A DNA stretch of 64,000 nucleotides from contig NZ_WMID02000029.1 of the NCBI RefSeq assembly GCF_009711165.2, positions 11,810-75,809 on the forward strand. Reading direction: 5' to 3'. Of this stretch, positions 9,459-17,498 are shown piece by piece. How positions within the stretch are numbered: the stretch's first letter is position 1; the number at the start of each line of letters is the position of its first letter. Source of the DNA: Flavobacterium sp. MC2016-06. Lineage in GTDB: Bacteria; Bacteroidota; Bacteroidia; Flavobacteriales; Flavobacteriaceae. A program made the position numbers and the translations under genes. The notes under the pieces are model-generated. The model was not told the DNA's origin and ran no database searches. It was given only the letters and a program-made list of their open reading frames with translations.

Positions 9459-11828
9459 TCAAATATTTTTTATTCTTTCAAATATTGCAGGGTCGTGTTT
9501 TTTAATCTTAATTTTTACATATTTAGATGCCGGCATATTACTTTCTTTAACCACATTGTTTACAGAAACTAAAACATTAGTTTCAGGGAAATAAGTTACC
9601 GTATTTCCTTCTGGTATTTGATAAGAAACAATAATAAATAAAGGTGCAATTCTTTCGATATCATCATCATAATTGAATAAATCTACCTTTTCTCCAGCTG
9701 TAAATCCAGCAGAATCAATATCTTTTTGATTCATAAAAACAACTCTTCTTTCATTTTTAACGCCTCTATAACGATCATCAAGTCCGTAAATTGTTGTGTT
9801 AAACTGATCGTGAGTGCGTGTAGTAGCCATTAAATATTCGCCCGGAGCAAGTTTGTTATCTGGTATTTCGGTTAAGGTAAACGGAGCACGATCACCAAAT
9901 TGTTTCGTGATAAATTTTCCGTCTCGTGCAGCATTTGGCAAATAAAAACCACCTTTATTCCTTACTCTAATATTGTAATCTTCAAAACCAGGAATACATT
10001 TTTCGATGGCATCTCTTACCGCATCATAATTATCATGATAATGCGACCAATTAACCACTGATTTACTGCCTAAAGTTGCCATCGCCATTCGGCAGACAAT
10101 CTGAGTTTCATTGATGAGTTTATCTGAAATAGGTTTTAAAATACCTTTTGAAGATTGAACGACACCCATAGAATTTTCGGTAGAAATAAACTGCGGTTCT
10201 CCATTTACCAAATCGATATCACTTCTTGATAAAGTGGGTAATATGAGAGATTCTTTTCCATGAATTAAATGCCCTCTATTAAGTTTGGTAGAAACGCTGA
10301 CCAATAAATTTAATTTTCTTACTCCTTTTGCTGTATATGTTGTATCTGGAGTGGCTGATAAAAAATTACCGCCCATACAGAATAAAACTTTTACCTTTTC
10401 TTCGTGTATTGCTTTTATAACATTCACAACATCGTATCCATGTTCACGAGGCGGATTGAAACCAAAAAATGCCTGCAGTCGATCTAATTGTTCATTTGTA
10501 GGCTTTTCATCAATCATCATTGTGCGGTTGCCTTGTACATTACTATGTCCGCGTACAGGGCACACACCTGCGCCGGGTTTACCAATACTTCCCTTAAGTA
10601 ATAAAATATTAAGGATTTCTCTAATCATCGCAACACCATTTGGTTGTTGTGTAAGTCCCATTCCCCAGCAAACAATAATTCGTTTTTTTAAAGCCATCAT
10701 TTCAACAGCTTCGAGAATTAAATCTTTAGAAACACCCGAAAGTTCGGCAAGATCATCAAGATCATAATTTTCAAACTGCTTGAGGAATTCATTATATCCA
10801 GAGGTTTTTTCTTTGATGAAATCTGAATCAAAAACCTGTCCCGGATTTTTCTTTTCAAATTCAATTAATAAAAGTCCAATGGCTTTTAAGAGCGCCATAT
10901 CGCCGTTTATTTTGACAGGCAGATAAAGATCTGCAAGCTTAATACCACCGCCAATTACACCTTTTCGCTCTTGCGGATTACGAAATCCCATTAAACCAGC
11001 TTCGGGCAAAGGATTAATCGCTATAATTTTTGCACCATTTGCCTTTCCTTTCTCTAAAGCACTCAACATTCTTGGTGCATTGGTACCCGGATTTTGTCCA
11101 ATTATGATAACCATATCCGTATCATAAAAATCTTCTAAAGTCACAGTGCCTTTTCCAATTCCGATTGTCGTTCTCAATGCCGATCCAGAAGTTTCATGAC
11201 ACATGTTGGAACAATCGGGCATATTATTAGTACCAAATTCTTTCGCAAAAAGCTGATAAAGAAATGATGTCTCATTACTTGTTCTTCCAGAAGTATAAAA
11301 AGCGGCATTATTTGGAGATTCTAATGCATTAAGATGCAGTGCAATTTTTTTAAATGCATTATCCCAACTAATCGGCTGATAATGTGTTGCGCCTTCGGGT
11401 AAATACATCGGCTCGGTTAATCTTCCCATTTTACCAATTTGATAATCGTCTAACTTGGAAAGGTCATAAACGGAATTTTGTTTGAAAAAAACGGCCGTAA
11501 CTTTTTTTGTAGTTGCTTCTTCCGCCAAAGCTTTCGCTCCATTTTCGCAATATTCGCCTATTGGTGAACGGTCGTCATCTGGATCTGGCCACGCACAGCT
11601 AGAGCAGTCAAAACCACCTTTCTGATTCATTTTTAGTAAGGCTTTATTTCCTCTAAAGAATGTTTTTTCTTCAACTAAATCGGTCATTGCAGCAATCACA
11701 GCAGGCACACCAGCAGCCGATATTTTTACTTTGGCCAATTTAAGATCTAAAAGTTTATATGGATTTTCGGCATCAGGAAGCCTATTTGTATTTTGATCTA
11801 TATTGTTATTTTGTTGTTCTTCTTTCAT
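9459..11828 (-). CDS. FdhF/YdeP-family molybdopterin oxidoreductase alpha subunit
   Basis: A 789-aa cytoplasmic molybdopterin enzyme of the formate-dehydrogenase-H-like YdeP group. I chose the ATG at 11828; the longer frame begins at a TTG six codons upstream. The N-terminal region has a Cys-rich motif (CSSC plus a third Cys in IGEYCENG). A later CSNMCHETSG holds a Cys in the usual place of the Mo ligand. The sequence then runs through the molybdopterin domains (GQNPGTNAPRML; CWGMGLTQQPNG) to a C-terminal dinucleotide-binding domain (TRTHDQFNTT). It sits 34 bp behind fdhD, whose product sulfurates the Mo cofactor of such enzymes, so the pair forms one operon. The physiological substrate of YdeP proteins is unsettled; formate oxidation is not proven. 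Confidence 0.88.
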   Translation of the reverse strand: MKEEQQNNNIDQNTNRLPDAENPYKLLDLKLAKVKISAAGVPAVIAAMTDLVEEKTFFRGNKALLKMNQKGGFDCSSCAWPDPDDDRSPIGEYCENGAKALAEEATTKKVTAVFFKQNSVYDLSKLDDYQIGKMGRLTEPMYLPEGATHYQPISWDNAFKKIALHLNALESPNNAAFYTSGRTSNETSFLYQLFAKEFGTNNMPDCSNMCHETSGSALRTTIGIGKGTVTLEDFYDTDMVIIIGQNPGTNAPRMLSALEKGKANGAKIIAINPLPEAGLMGFRNPQERKGVIGGGIKLADLYLPVKINGDMALLKAIGLLLIEFEKKNPGQVFDSDFIKEKTSGYNEFLKQFENYDLDDLAELSGVSKDLILEAVEMMALKKRIIVCWGMGLTQQPNGVAMIREILNILLLKGSIGKPGAGVCPVRGHSNVQGNRTMMIDEKPTNEQLDRLQAFFGFNPPREHGYDVVNVIKAIHEEKVKVLFCMGGNFLSATPDTTYTAKGVRKLNLLVSVSTKLNRGHLIHGKESLILPTLSRSDIDLVNGEPQFISTENSMGVVQSSKGILKPISDKLINETQIVCRMAMATLGSKSVVNWSHYHDNYDAVRDAIEKCIPGFEDYNIRVRNKGGFYLPNAARDGKFITKQFGDRAPFTLTEIPDNKLAPGEYLMATTRTHDQFNTTIYGLDDRYRGVKNERRVVFMNQKDIDSAGFTAGEKVDLFNYDDDIERIAPLFIIVSYQIPEGNTVTYFPETNVLVSVNNVVKESNMPASKYVKIKIKKHDPAIFERIKNI

Positions 11829-11862
11829 GATTTTAGCAGTAAGCAAGGATTAACTTAGTTTC

Positions 11863-12744
11863 TTAATTTTCGTATACAGTTGGTATTACTGTTGTATCGC
11901 TAGAATTGTAAATATTGAATCTGTTTTCTTTAAGAAATCCCAACAGTGTGATATCAAATTCTGAAGCCATTTCAACAGCAAGGCTTGATGGCGCACCAAT
12001 AGAAACAATAATTGAAATTCCGGCCATTGCCGCTTTTTGAATTAACTCAAAACTGGCTCTGCCGCTAAGAAGTAAAATATGTTCGTTTAACGGAAGTAAA
12101 TTATCCGCCAAAGCACTTCCAATTAATTTATCCAATGCATTATGCCTTCCAACATCTTCTTTCAGCATAATCAAATCTCCTTTGATTGTAAAAAGACCTG
12201 AAGCATGAATACCGCCAGTTGCAACAAAATTACTTTGAGCAGTTCTCAATTTTTCCGATAATCGATACAGAACATCAACAGAAAGACTTAGTTGAGGTTT
12301 ATACATATTCTTAAAAGAACTCACTGTTTTTATAGAGGCAATTGATCCTTTTCCGCAAACGCCGCAACTAGAAGTAGTATAAAAATTTCGATCTGACTGC
12401 ATAAGCTTAGGAACAAAATTTTCCTGCAGTTCAATTACAAAAATATTTTGATTGAATGATGTACAAGCCATATTTAAGTGGCTGGCATTTTTTATATCAT
12501 TGTATGATGAAATTATGCCTTCTGTAAATAAAAAACCGATAGCAAGTTCTAGATCATCACCTGGAGTTCTCATTGTTACCGAAATATTTTTTTCGACTCT
12601 TTCTGAACTAGGCCCATAAACAATTCTTATTTCAAGAGGTTCTTCTATAGAAAGTGCGTCAAGCGATGATGAACTTGTAATACCGTTTACTTTTTTAACG
12701 ATTACATTTTTAATGGAAAGTACTTCCGGATCATTTATTTCCAT
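11863..12744 (-). CDS. fdhD: formate dehydrogenase accessory sulfurtransferase FdhD
   Basis: A 293-aa protein that transfers sulfur to the molybdenum cofactor before insertion into formate-dehydrogenase-like enzymes. The functional C-x-x-C loop is seen as SSCGVCGKGS (Cys127/Cys130). The family signatures MRTPGDDLELAIGFLFTEGI, TGGIHASGLF and EDVGRHNALDK follow in the usual order. It is the first gene of a two-gene operon with its predicted client. The start is the ATG at 12744, reading away from the divergent rpiA promoter. Confidence 0.95.
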   Translation of the reverse strand: MEINDPEVLSIKNVIVKKVNGITSSSSLDALSIEEPLEIRIVYGPSSERVEKNISVTMRTPGDDLELAIGFLFTEGIISSYNDIKNASHLNMACTSFNQNIFVIELQENFVPKLMQSDRNFYTTSSCGVCGKGSIASIKTVSSFKNMYKPQLSLSVDVLYRLSEKLRTAQSNFVATGGIHASGLFTIKGDLIMLKEDVGRHNALDKLIGSALADNLLPLNEHILLLSGRASFELIQKAAMAGISIIVSIGAPSSLAVEMASEFDITLLGFLKENRFNIYNSSDTTVIPTVYEN

Positions 12745-12820
12745 AGAAATAGTATTAAGTGGTACGTAAATTTACTGAAAAATAAAATCAAAAAACAGAT
12801 AAAATATAATCTCTCTGTAC

Positions 12821-12852
12821 TTTAAAAGCTTCAATTTGAACTGTTATCTTTG
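12821..12852 (+). promoter_or_regulatory. rpiA promoter (Bacteroidota type)
   Basis: TATCTTTG at 12845-12852 matches the TAnnTTTG -7 consensus fully. TTTA at 12821-12824 lies 20 bp upstream in the -33 position. The rpiA start codon follows 43 bp after the -7 box. Confidence 0.6.
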
Positions 12853-12895
12853 TTAAGATGAAAAAGAGTATAATCTCAAATATCCACTTACCAAA

Positions 12896-13597
12896 ATGGC
12901 AAAAGATTTAGAAAAAGAAAAAAAACTCGCAGCAAAAGAGGCAGTTAAATCAATTCGTGATCATATGATTATTGGTTTAGGAACGGGTTCGTCAGCTGTA
13001 TATGTAATAAAGGAAATTGGAGAACTGGTTAAAAACGGTTTAAAAATAAAAGCAATTCCAACTTCAAATGCAACCCAAGAACTTGCAGCTTCTTTAAATA
13101 TTCCATTAATTGATATCAACTCCGTAAATACTATTGACATTACTATTGATGGTGCCGATGAATTTACCTCTGATTTAATTCTAATAAAAGGCGGCGGTGG
13201 TGCATTATTAAAAGAAAAAATCGTTGCTTCATTAACAAAAGAAGAAATCATAATAGCCGATTCATCAAAAAAAGTGGAGGCGATTGGAAAATTTAAAGTT
13301 CCGATTGAGGTGATTCCATTTGCTTCCAATTATGTATTACGTCAAATTGAGCTTCTAAAAGGAATTGGTCAAATTAGAACAAATGCAGATCAGCCTTTTA
13401 TTACAGATCAAGGAAACTATATTATTGATGCTGATTTTGGTTTAATTTCAAATCCTGCTGCATTAGCTGAAAAATTAAATGGTATTGAAGGTATCGTCGG
13501 GCACGGTATATTTATAGATTTAGCAAGCAAAGTAATAATGGGAAATAATGATTCGATACTAATTTTTGAAAGAAAAGGTGCCTCACACAAATCATAG
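12896..13597 (+). CDS. rpiA: ribose-5-phosphate isomerase A
   Basis: A 233-aa cytoplasmic enzyme interconverting ribose-5-phosphate and ribulose-5-phosphate in the non-oxidative pentose phosphate pathway. Full-length RpiA signatures are present: GLGTGSSA (phosphate binding), IDGADE (catalytic Asp region), KGGGGALLKEKIVA (catalytic Lys region) and a C-terminal GIVGHGIF. It is a single-gene unit with a good promoter upstream and a long bidirectional terminator downstream. Confidence 0.96.
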   Translation: MAKDLEKEKKLAAKEAVKSIRDHMIIGLGTGSSAVYVIKEIGELVKNGLKIKAIPTSNATQELAASLNIPLIDINSVNTIDITIDGADEFTSDLILIKGGGGALLKEKIVASLTKEEIIIADSSKKVEAIGKFKVPIEVIPFASNYVLRQIELLKGIGQIRTNADQPFITDQGNYIIDADFGLISNPAALAEKLNGIEGIVGHGIFIDLASKVIMGNNDSILIFERKGASHKS

Positions 13598-13604
13598 CAA
13601 TTTT

Positions 13605-13644
13605 ATTAGTCCTAAATAATCTGTATTGATTATTTAGGACTAAT
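13605..13644. terminator. long bidirectional terminator between rpiA and the hydrolase gene
   Basis: A perfect 17-bp inverted repeat (13605-13621 with 13628-13644) encloses a 6-base loop, between convergent genes. The stem is AT-rich (ATTAGTCCTAAATAATC). Confidence 0.85.
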
Positions 13645-13660
13645 CAATCTATAAATTAAT

Positions 13661-14479
13661 TTAAGATTTTATAAATTCCAAAATATCTTTATTGATTGTT
13701 TCTGCTTCTGTAGTTGGCATACCATGAGGGAAACCTGGGTAAGAAATCAATTTTCCATTTTTCAAAAGTTTAGCAGCCTTAGGCGCTTGATTAAAAGGAA
13801 CAATCTGATCGTCTTCGCCATGTAAAACCAAAACAGGAATATCTAAACTCTTAAGATCTTCTGTAAAATCAGATTCAGAGAAGGCTTTTATTCCTTCATA
13901 ATGAGCTAATACTGAACCCATCATTCCTTGACGCCACCAGTTGTGTTTAATACCTTCTTGAATAGTTTTTCCTTCACGGTTCCATCCGTAAAAAGGTATT
14001 GGGAAATCATAAAAGTATTGTGCTCTCGTAAAACCAGTACCTTGTCGTATTTCATCAAAAACAGACATTGGCACACCTTCTGGATTTGATTCATTTTGAA
14101 CCATAATAGGCGTAACGGCACTTATTAATACAGCTTTAGCAACTCGGTCTTTTCCGTATTTTGCAGCGTATCGAACGACTTCGCCGCCACCAGTAGAATG
14201 ACCAATATGGATTGCATTTTTTAAATCAAGCGCTGCGGTCAATTCAGCAATATCAGCAGCATACGTTTCCATATTATTTCCTTCTGAACTTTGACCAGAA
14301 CGACCATGTCCGCGGCGATCATGTGCGATAACCCTATATCCTTGTTTCAGGAAAAACATCATTTGTGTGTCCCAGTCATCACCAGATAAAGGCCATCCGT
14401 GGTGAAAAACAATTGGTTGTCCAGTTCCCCAATCTTTATAATAAATTTCTGTTCCGTCTTTTACTGTAAATGTACTCAT
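13661..14479 (-). CDS. alpha/beta-hydrolase (non-haem chloroperoxidase/arylesterase type)
   Basis: A 272-aa cytoplasmic hydrolase close in form to bacterial cofactor-free haloperoxidases. The motifs are HHGWPLSGDDW (oxyanion), GHSTGGGEV (Ser95 nucleophile), LHGEDDQIVP (Asp) and GFPHGMP (His). The length and the GHSTGG variant are typical of this subgroup, whose physiological activity is usually esterase or lactonase, with perhydrolase as a side activity. It lies 125 bp downstream of the DsbA-like/peroxiredoxin pair on the same strand, so it may be part of that stress-related unit. Confidence 0.85.
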   Translation of the reverse strand: MSTFTVKDGTEIYYKDWGTGQPIVFHHGWPLSGDDWDTQMMFFLKQGYRVIAHDRRGHGRSGQSSEGNNMETYAADIAELTAALDLKNAIHIGHSTGGGEVVRYAAKYGKDRVAKAVLISAVTPIMVQNESNPEGVPMSVFDEIRQGTGFTRAQYFYDFPIPFYGWNREGKTIQEGIKHNWWRQGMMGSVLAHYEGIKAFSESDFTEDLKSLDIPVLVLHGEDDQIVPFNQAPKAAKLLKNGKLISYPGFPHGMPTTEAETINKDILEFIKS

Positions 14480-14604
14480 GGTTTTTTGTTTTAAAAATTA
14501 ATAGATTTTATTTTAAGATTGTCTTTCAAAACAGCTGTTTTTTTTAATGATTTACAGATATTCGAAATTATTCCTGTTCTTTTTAGGTATGGTTTATTGA
14601 AATA

Positions 14605-15120
14605 TTATTTAAAAATTTCACTCAATTGCTGTAGTAAATCCTCTGCGCCACGGTCAAATTTTCTGTCGTTAACAAATAATGAAGGCGTACCATTTACACC
14701 GCTCATAACGCCGCTTTCGAAATCTGAATCTACTTTTTCTGCTAGTTCAGGTTTATTGATGTCAGTTTTAAATTTGTTGAGATCAAGTTTTAATTTTTTA
14801 GCTAGTTCAAACAAAAGGTTTTCATTCAAGTATTGTTGGTTTTCATAAATAGCATCGTGCATTTCCCAGAATTTTCCCTGCAATGCAGCTGCTTCTGCTG
14901 CGAGTGCTGCCGGACGTGCATATTGGTGCATTTCTGACAGTGGAAAGTTTCTAAAAACAAATTTTATTTCTTTTCCGTATTTATTCACGATTTCTTTGAG
15001 AACAGGGTAAGCTGCTCCACAATATGGACATTGATAATCACCATATTCTACGATTACTATTTCAGCATCTGTTCTTCCTATTGCATGGTCAGTAATACTA
15101 ACCGTTGGTTTTAATGACAT
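14605..15120 (-). CDS. DsbA-family thioredoxin-fold oxidoreductase
   Basis: A 171-aa protein with the DsbA/DSBA-like fold. The redox motif CPYC (Cys31/Cys34) lies in EYGDYQCPYCGAAYP, followed by the helical insertion (YARPAALAAEAAALQGKFWEM) and the cis-Pro loop GVNGTPSLFVN. There is no signal peptide, so unlike periplasmic DsbA it is probably cytoplasmic, like the NhaA-associated and FrnE-like members. Only 2 bp separate it from the upstream peroxiredoxin, implying co-translation; it may recycle or assist that enzyme. Confidence 0.87.
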   Translation of the reverse strand: MSLKPTVSITDHAIGRTDAEIVIVEYGDYQCPYCGAAYPVLKEIVNKYGKEIKFVFRNFPLSEMHQYARPAALAAEAAALQGKFWEMHDAIYENQQYLNENLLFELAKKLKLDLNKFKTDINKPELAEKVDSDFESGVMSGVNGTPSLFVNDRKFDRGAEDLLQQLSEIFK

Positions 15121-15122
15121 AA

Positions 15123-15584
15123 TTATTTGGTTTTAAGGTTTTCTAAAGCTTCTAAAATTCCATCTGCTCCAGGATTTACAGCCATTGGAGATTGATAACT
15201 CCATTCTATAATTCCTTCTTTATTAATCACAAAAAGTGCTCGGTTACATTCGCCTTCTTCTTCATTATAAACGCCGTATTTTTTTGCTATTTCTCCTTTA
15301 GATTCAAAATCTGATAATAAAGGAAAGTGCAGATTTCGAGATTGAGAAAAAGCCATGTGGCACCATTTGCTGTCTACTGAAATACCGAAAATTTCGGCAT
15401 CGTATTTTTCAAAATACTTCAGCATTTCATTGTACAATGCCATTTGGTCGCTGCAAACAGGACTCCAATCGGCAGGATAAAAGGCGAGGATCACATTTTT
15501 TCCTTTAAATTCAGACAACGTAATTTTTTGGTCGGGTGTTGCGAATAATGAAAAATCAGGCGCAACGTTATTTTTCTGTAACAT
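15123..15584 (-). CDS. peroxiredoxin (AhpC/TSA redoxin family)
   Basis: A 153-aa peroxidase of the AhpC/TSA superfamily. The peroxidatic site is Cys44 in FYPADWSPVCSDQ; the usual Thr of the T-x-x-C motif is replaced by Ser (SPVC). There are two other cysteines (KWCHMAF and EGECNRA), but no typical C-terminal resolving Cys, so this may be an atypical or 1-Cys type. It is first in a unit with the DsbA-like gene. Its upstream region has an 18-bp motif shared with dps (see 15682-15699), suggesting joint stress control. Confidence 0.87.
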   Translation of the reverse strand: MLQKNNVAPDFSLFATPDQKITLSEFKGKNVILAFYPADWSPVCSDQMALYNEMLKYFEKYDAEIFGISVDSKWCHMAFSQSRNLHFPLLSDFESKGEIAKKYGVYNEEEGECNRALFVINKEGIIEWSYQSPMAVNPGADGILEALENLKTK

Positions 15585-15681
15585 AATATTGGTTTTTTTG
15601 ATGATTAATTAGAACTGTTTGTTATTATTACTGTAAAGTTATTGCAGCTATAAATCATTTATAAATTGTATTCGTTGGATG

Positions 15682-15699
15682 GGCAAAAAGAGTCGTTGA
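15682..15699 (-). promoter_or_regulatory. shared regulatory motif upstream of the peroxiredoxin gene
   Basis: On the minus strand this reads TCAACGACTCTTTTTGCC. The same motif with one change stands upstream of dps at 21118-21135. Here it ends 98 bp before the ATG, there 93 bp. The TTTTTG may double as the -33 box, with AT-rich TATAAATG-like sequence further downstream. Confidence 0.55.
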
Positions 15700-15781
15700 G
15701 TATAGAAAAACAATATTTAGCACATTATTAGGATTTAGGAAACACCAAATATTTAGGATTTATTTTTTATGCATTCGCACA

Positions 15782-15822
15782 ATAAAAAAAGAGAATCAAT
15801 GCAATTAAGCACAGATTCTCTT
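15782..15822 (-). terminator. rho-independent terminator for the ABM-membrane gene
   Basis: On the minus strand AAGAGAATC (15822-15814) and GATTCTCTT (15797-15789) form a 9-bp stem, then a T-run. It lies just past the stop of the gene at 15856. Confidence 0.8.
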
Positions 15823-15855
15823 AGAGATGAAAAATATGATTTATTTTAAAGTCAA

Positions 15856-16407
15856 TTATTTATACAGCCATTTCTTAATCAGTTTGGTATAATTGGGCAT
15901 TACGACAAATACCATTAAAAATACAATTACACCAGAACCTATAAGACCATCAAAATAATGGTTTTGCGGAATTTGAAAAAGCCTTAACAGCGGTAAAATT
16001 AGCAATGGAATAAATAGCGATAATGGATAAATGGCTGACCATGTTACAAGAAATTGTTTCCAGCGAACAGGAACTTTGTTTCCCTCATTTTCTGCATTAA
16101 AAAGGAATTCTAAACCAGATTTTATTTGATACTTATCATTTTTTCTAAAAAAAGGATTTGCTTTTAGAATCAAATTTTTTCGATCATCAGATTCCATCCA
16201 GTTTTTAAGATTGGTGATGGTATCAAACCGAATAATAACTGTATACACGAAGGTTAAATCAGGAATAGGTCTCACAATTTGCAAGTCAATAAAACCTTGA
16301 GAATGTTTCGTGGTTGGAACAATTTCTTCTAACCATTTTTCATAATGCTGTAGTTTTCCATCCAAAATATGATGGGTGATAACTACAGAAGCGCCTTGAT
16401 TTTCCAT
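15856..16407 (-). CDS. antibiotic-biosynthesis-monooxygenase (ABM) domain protein with membrane tail
   Basis: A 183-aa two-part protein. Residues about 5-100 look like a ferredoxin-like ABM fold (VVITHHILDGKLQHYEKW; then QGFIDLQIVRP and VYTVIIRFDT). Residues about 115-175 contain two strongly hydrophobic helices (YPLSLFIPLLILPLL and GVIVFLMVFVVMP). Similar ABM-plus-two-helix proteins exist in many bacteria without known function; the ABM fold in small proteins can act on quinones or haem. It lies 20 bp downstream of the flavin oxidoreductase gene, so an electron-transfer link is possible but unproven. Confidence 0.75.
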   Translation of the reverse strand: MENQGASVVITHHILDGKLQHYEKWLEEIVPTTKHSQGFIDLQIVRPIPDLTFVYTVIIRFDTITNLKNWMESDDRKNLILKANPFFRKNDKYQIKSGLEFLFNAENEGNKVPVRWKQFLVTWSAIYPLSLFIPLLILPLLRLFQIPQNHYFDGLIGSGVIVFLMVFVVMPNYTKLIKKWLYK

Positions 16408-16427
16408 TTGATAATTGTTTTAAAGTA

Positions 16428-17486
16428 TTAAAAAGCTCTTTTATACTGCCACGGAATTTCGATGTCAAAATCTAATTCTTTTGCAGCGTGAATAGCAAAA
16501 TAAGGATCACGCAAATGTTCTCTGGCTATAACAACTAAATCGGCTTGTTCAGTAGAAATAATTGCATTTGCTTGTTCTACTTCAGTAATCATTCCGACAG
16601 CTCCAGTTAAAATTCCGCTTTGTTTTTTAATGGCGTCTGCAAACGGAACCTGATAACCTGAATAAACTTTATCCTTACTCACATTTGTAAAGCCACCGCC
16701 GGAAGCAGTTATAAAGTCAACACCATTTTCTTTCAATATTTTTGAAAGTGCAATACTGTCTTCCAAAATCCATGCATCTTCTGTTTCGATATAATCAACC
16801 GCAGAAATTCGAGCTAATAAAGGCATTCCCTCAGGAATTACGTTTCTTATTTCCTGAACGGTCTCAACCAAAAAACGGATTCTGTTTTCAAAGCTTCCGC
16901 CATATTCATCTTTACGTTTATTGATTACCGCCGAATAAAATTGATGAAATAAATAGCCATGTCCAGCATGTAACTCAATCGTATCAAATCCTGCTTCGAT
17001 TGCTCGTAATGTTGCTTTAACAAAATTAGTTTTAAGTTCCTGAATTTCGGAAATCGTTAATTCCTGTGCAATTACTCCATGAAAATCCGCTGGGGAAGAA
17101 GATTTTACAATCCAGCCGCCTTCCTCAAGAGTTAGAGGTTTCATGCGTTCGTTTGGATGTTTAAGACTTCCTTTTCCACCAGAATGCCATAATTGGATTC
17201 CGATTTTAGCATCTTGCTCGTGAACGAAATCTACAATATTTTTCCAAGCCTTTTTTTGTTCATCATTCCAAATTCCTACGTCAGATAATGTTGCTAATCC
17301 TTCGGGAGCAACTGCCGTACATTCGGTAAGAATTAATCCGGCTCCTCCAACAGCACGGCTTCCTAAATGTACTAAATGCCAATTGTTAGGTATTCCGTTT
17401 GTTGCGCTGTATTGCTGCATAGGAGATAATGCAATCCTGTTTTTTAGAGTAAGATTGCGAAGTGTTATTGGTGTGAATAAATTCAT
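16428..17486 (-). CDS. NADH:flavin oxidoreductase, old yellow enzyme family (YqjM/NamA type)
   Basis: A 352-aa FMN-binding ene-reductase. It shows the OYE signatures LTPITLRNLTLKNRIALSPM, a catalytic-site stretch GFDTIELHAGHGYLFHQFYS, RISAVDY, and the late phosphate-binding ADLVVIAREHLRDPYF. Length and motifs fit the thermophilic-like YqjM subgroup, which reduces activated alkenes and electrophiles. It stands between the hybrid kinase gene and the ABM-membrane gene; 12 bp separate it from the kinase gene, so the kinase, OYE and ABM genes may be co-transcribed. Confidence 0.9.
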   Translation of the reverse strand: MNLFTPITLRNLTLKNRIALSPMQQYSATNGIPNNWHLVHLGSRAVGGAGLILTECTAVAPEGLATLSDVGIWNDEQKKAWKNIVDFVHEQDAKIGIQLWHSGGKGSLKHPNERMKPLTLEEGGWIVKSSSPADFHGVIAQELTISEIQELKTNFVKATLRAIEAGFDTIELHAGHGYLFHQFYSAVINKRKDEYGGSFENRIRFLVETVQEIRNVIPEGMPLLARISAVDYIETEDAWILEDSIALSKILKENGVDFITASGGGFTNVSKDKVYSGYQVPFADAIKKQSGILTGAVGMITEVEQANAIISTEQADLVVIAREHLRDPYFAIHAAKELDFDIEIPWQYKRAF

Positions 17487-17498
17487 TTTCTTATTTTT

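Noticed and set aside
10285-10767. 160-codon plus-strand frame inside the molybdopterin oxidoreductase gene
   Set aside because: It is the antisense shadow of a clearly conserved gene and has a Cys/Pro-rich, non-protein-like composition.
14519-14848. 109-codon plus-strand frame over the dsbA-like gene
   Set aside because: Antisense to a well-recognised gene; Ser/Leu-rich shadow.
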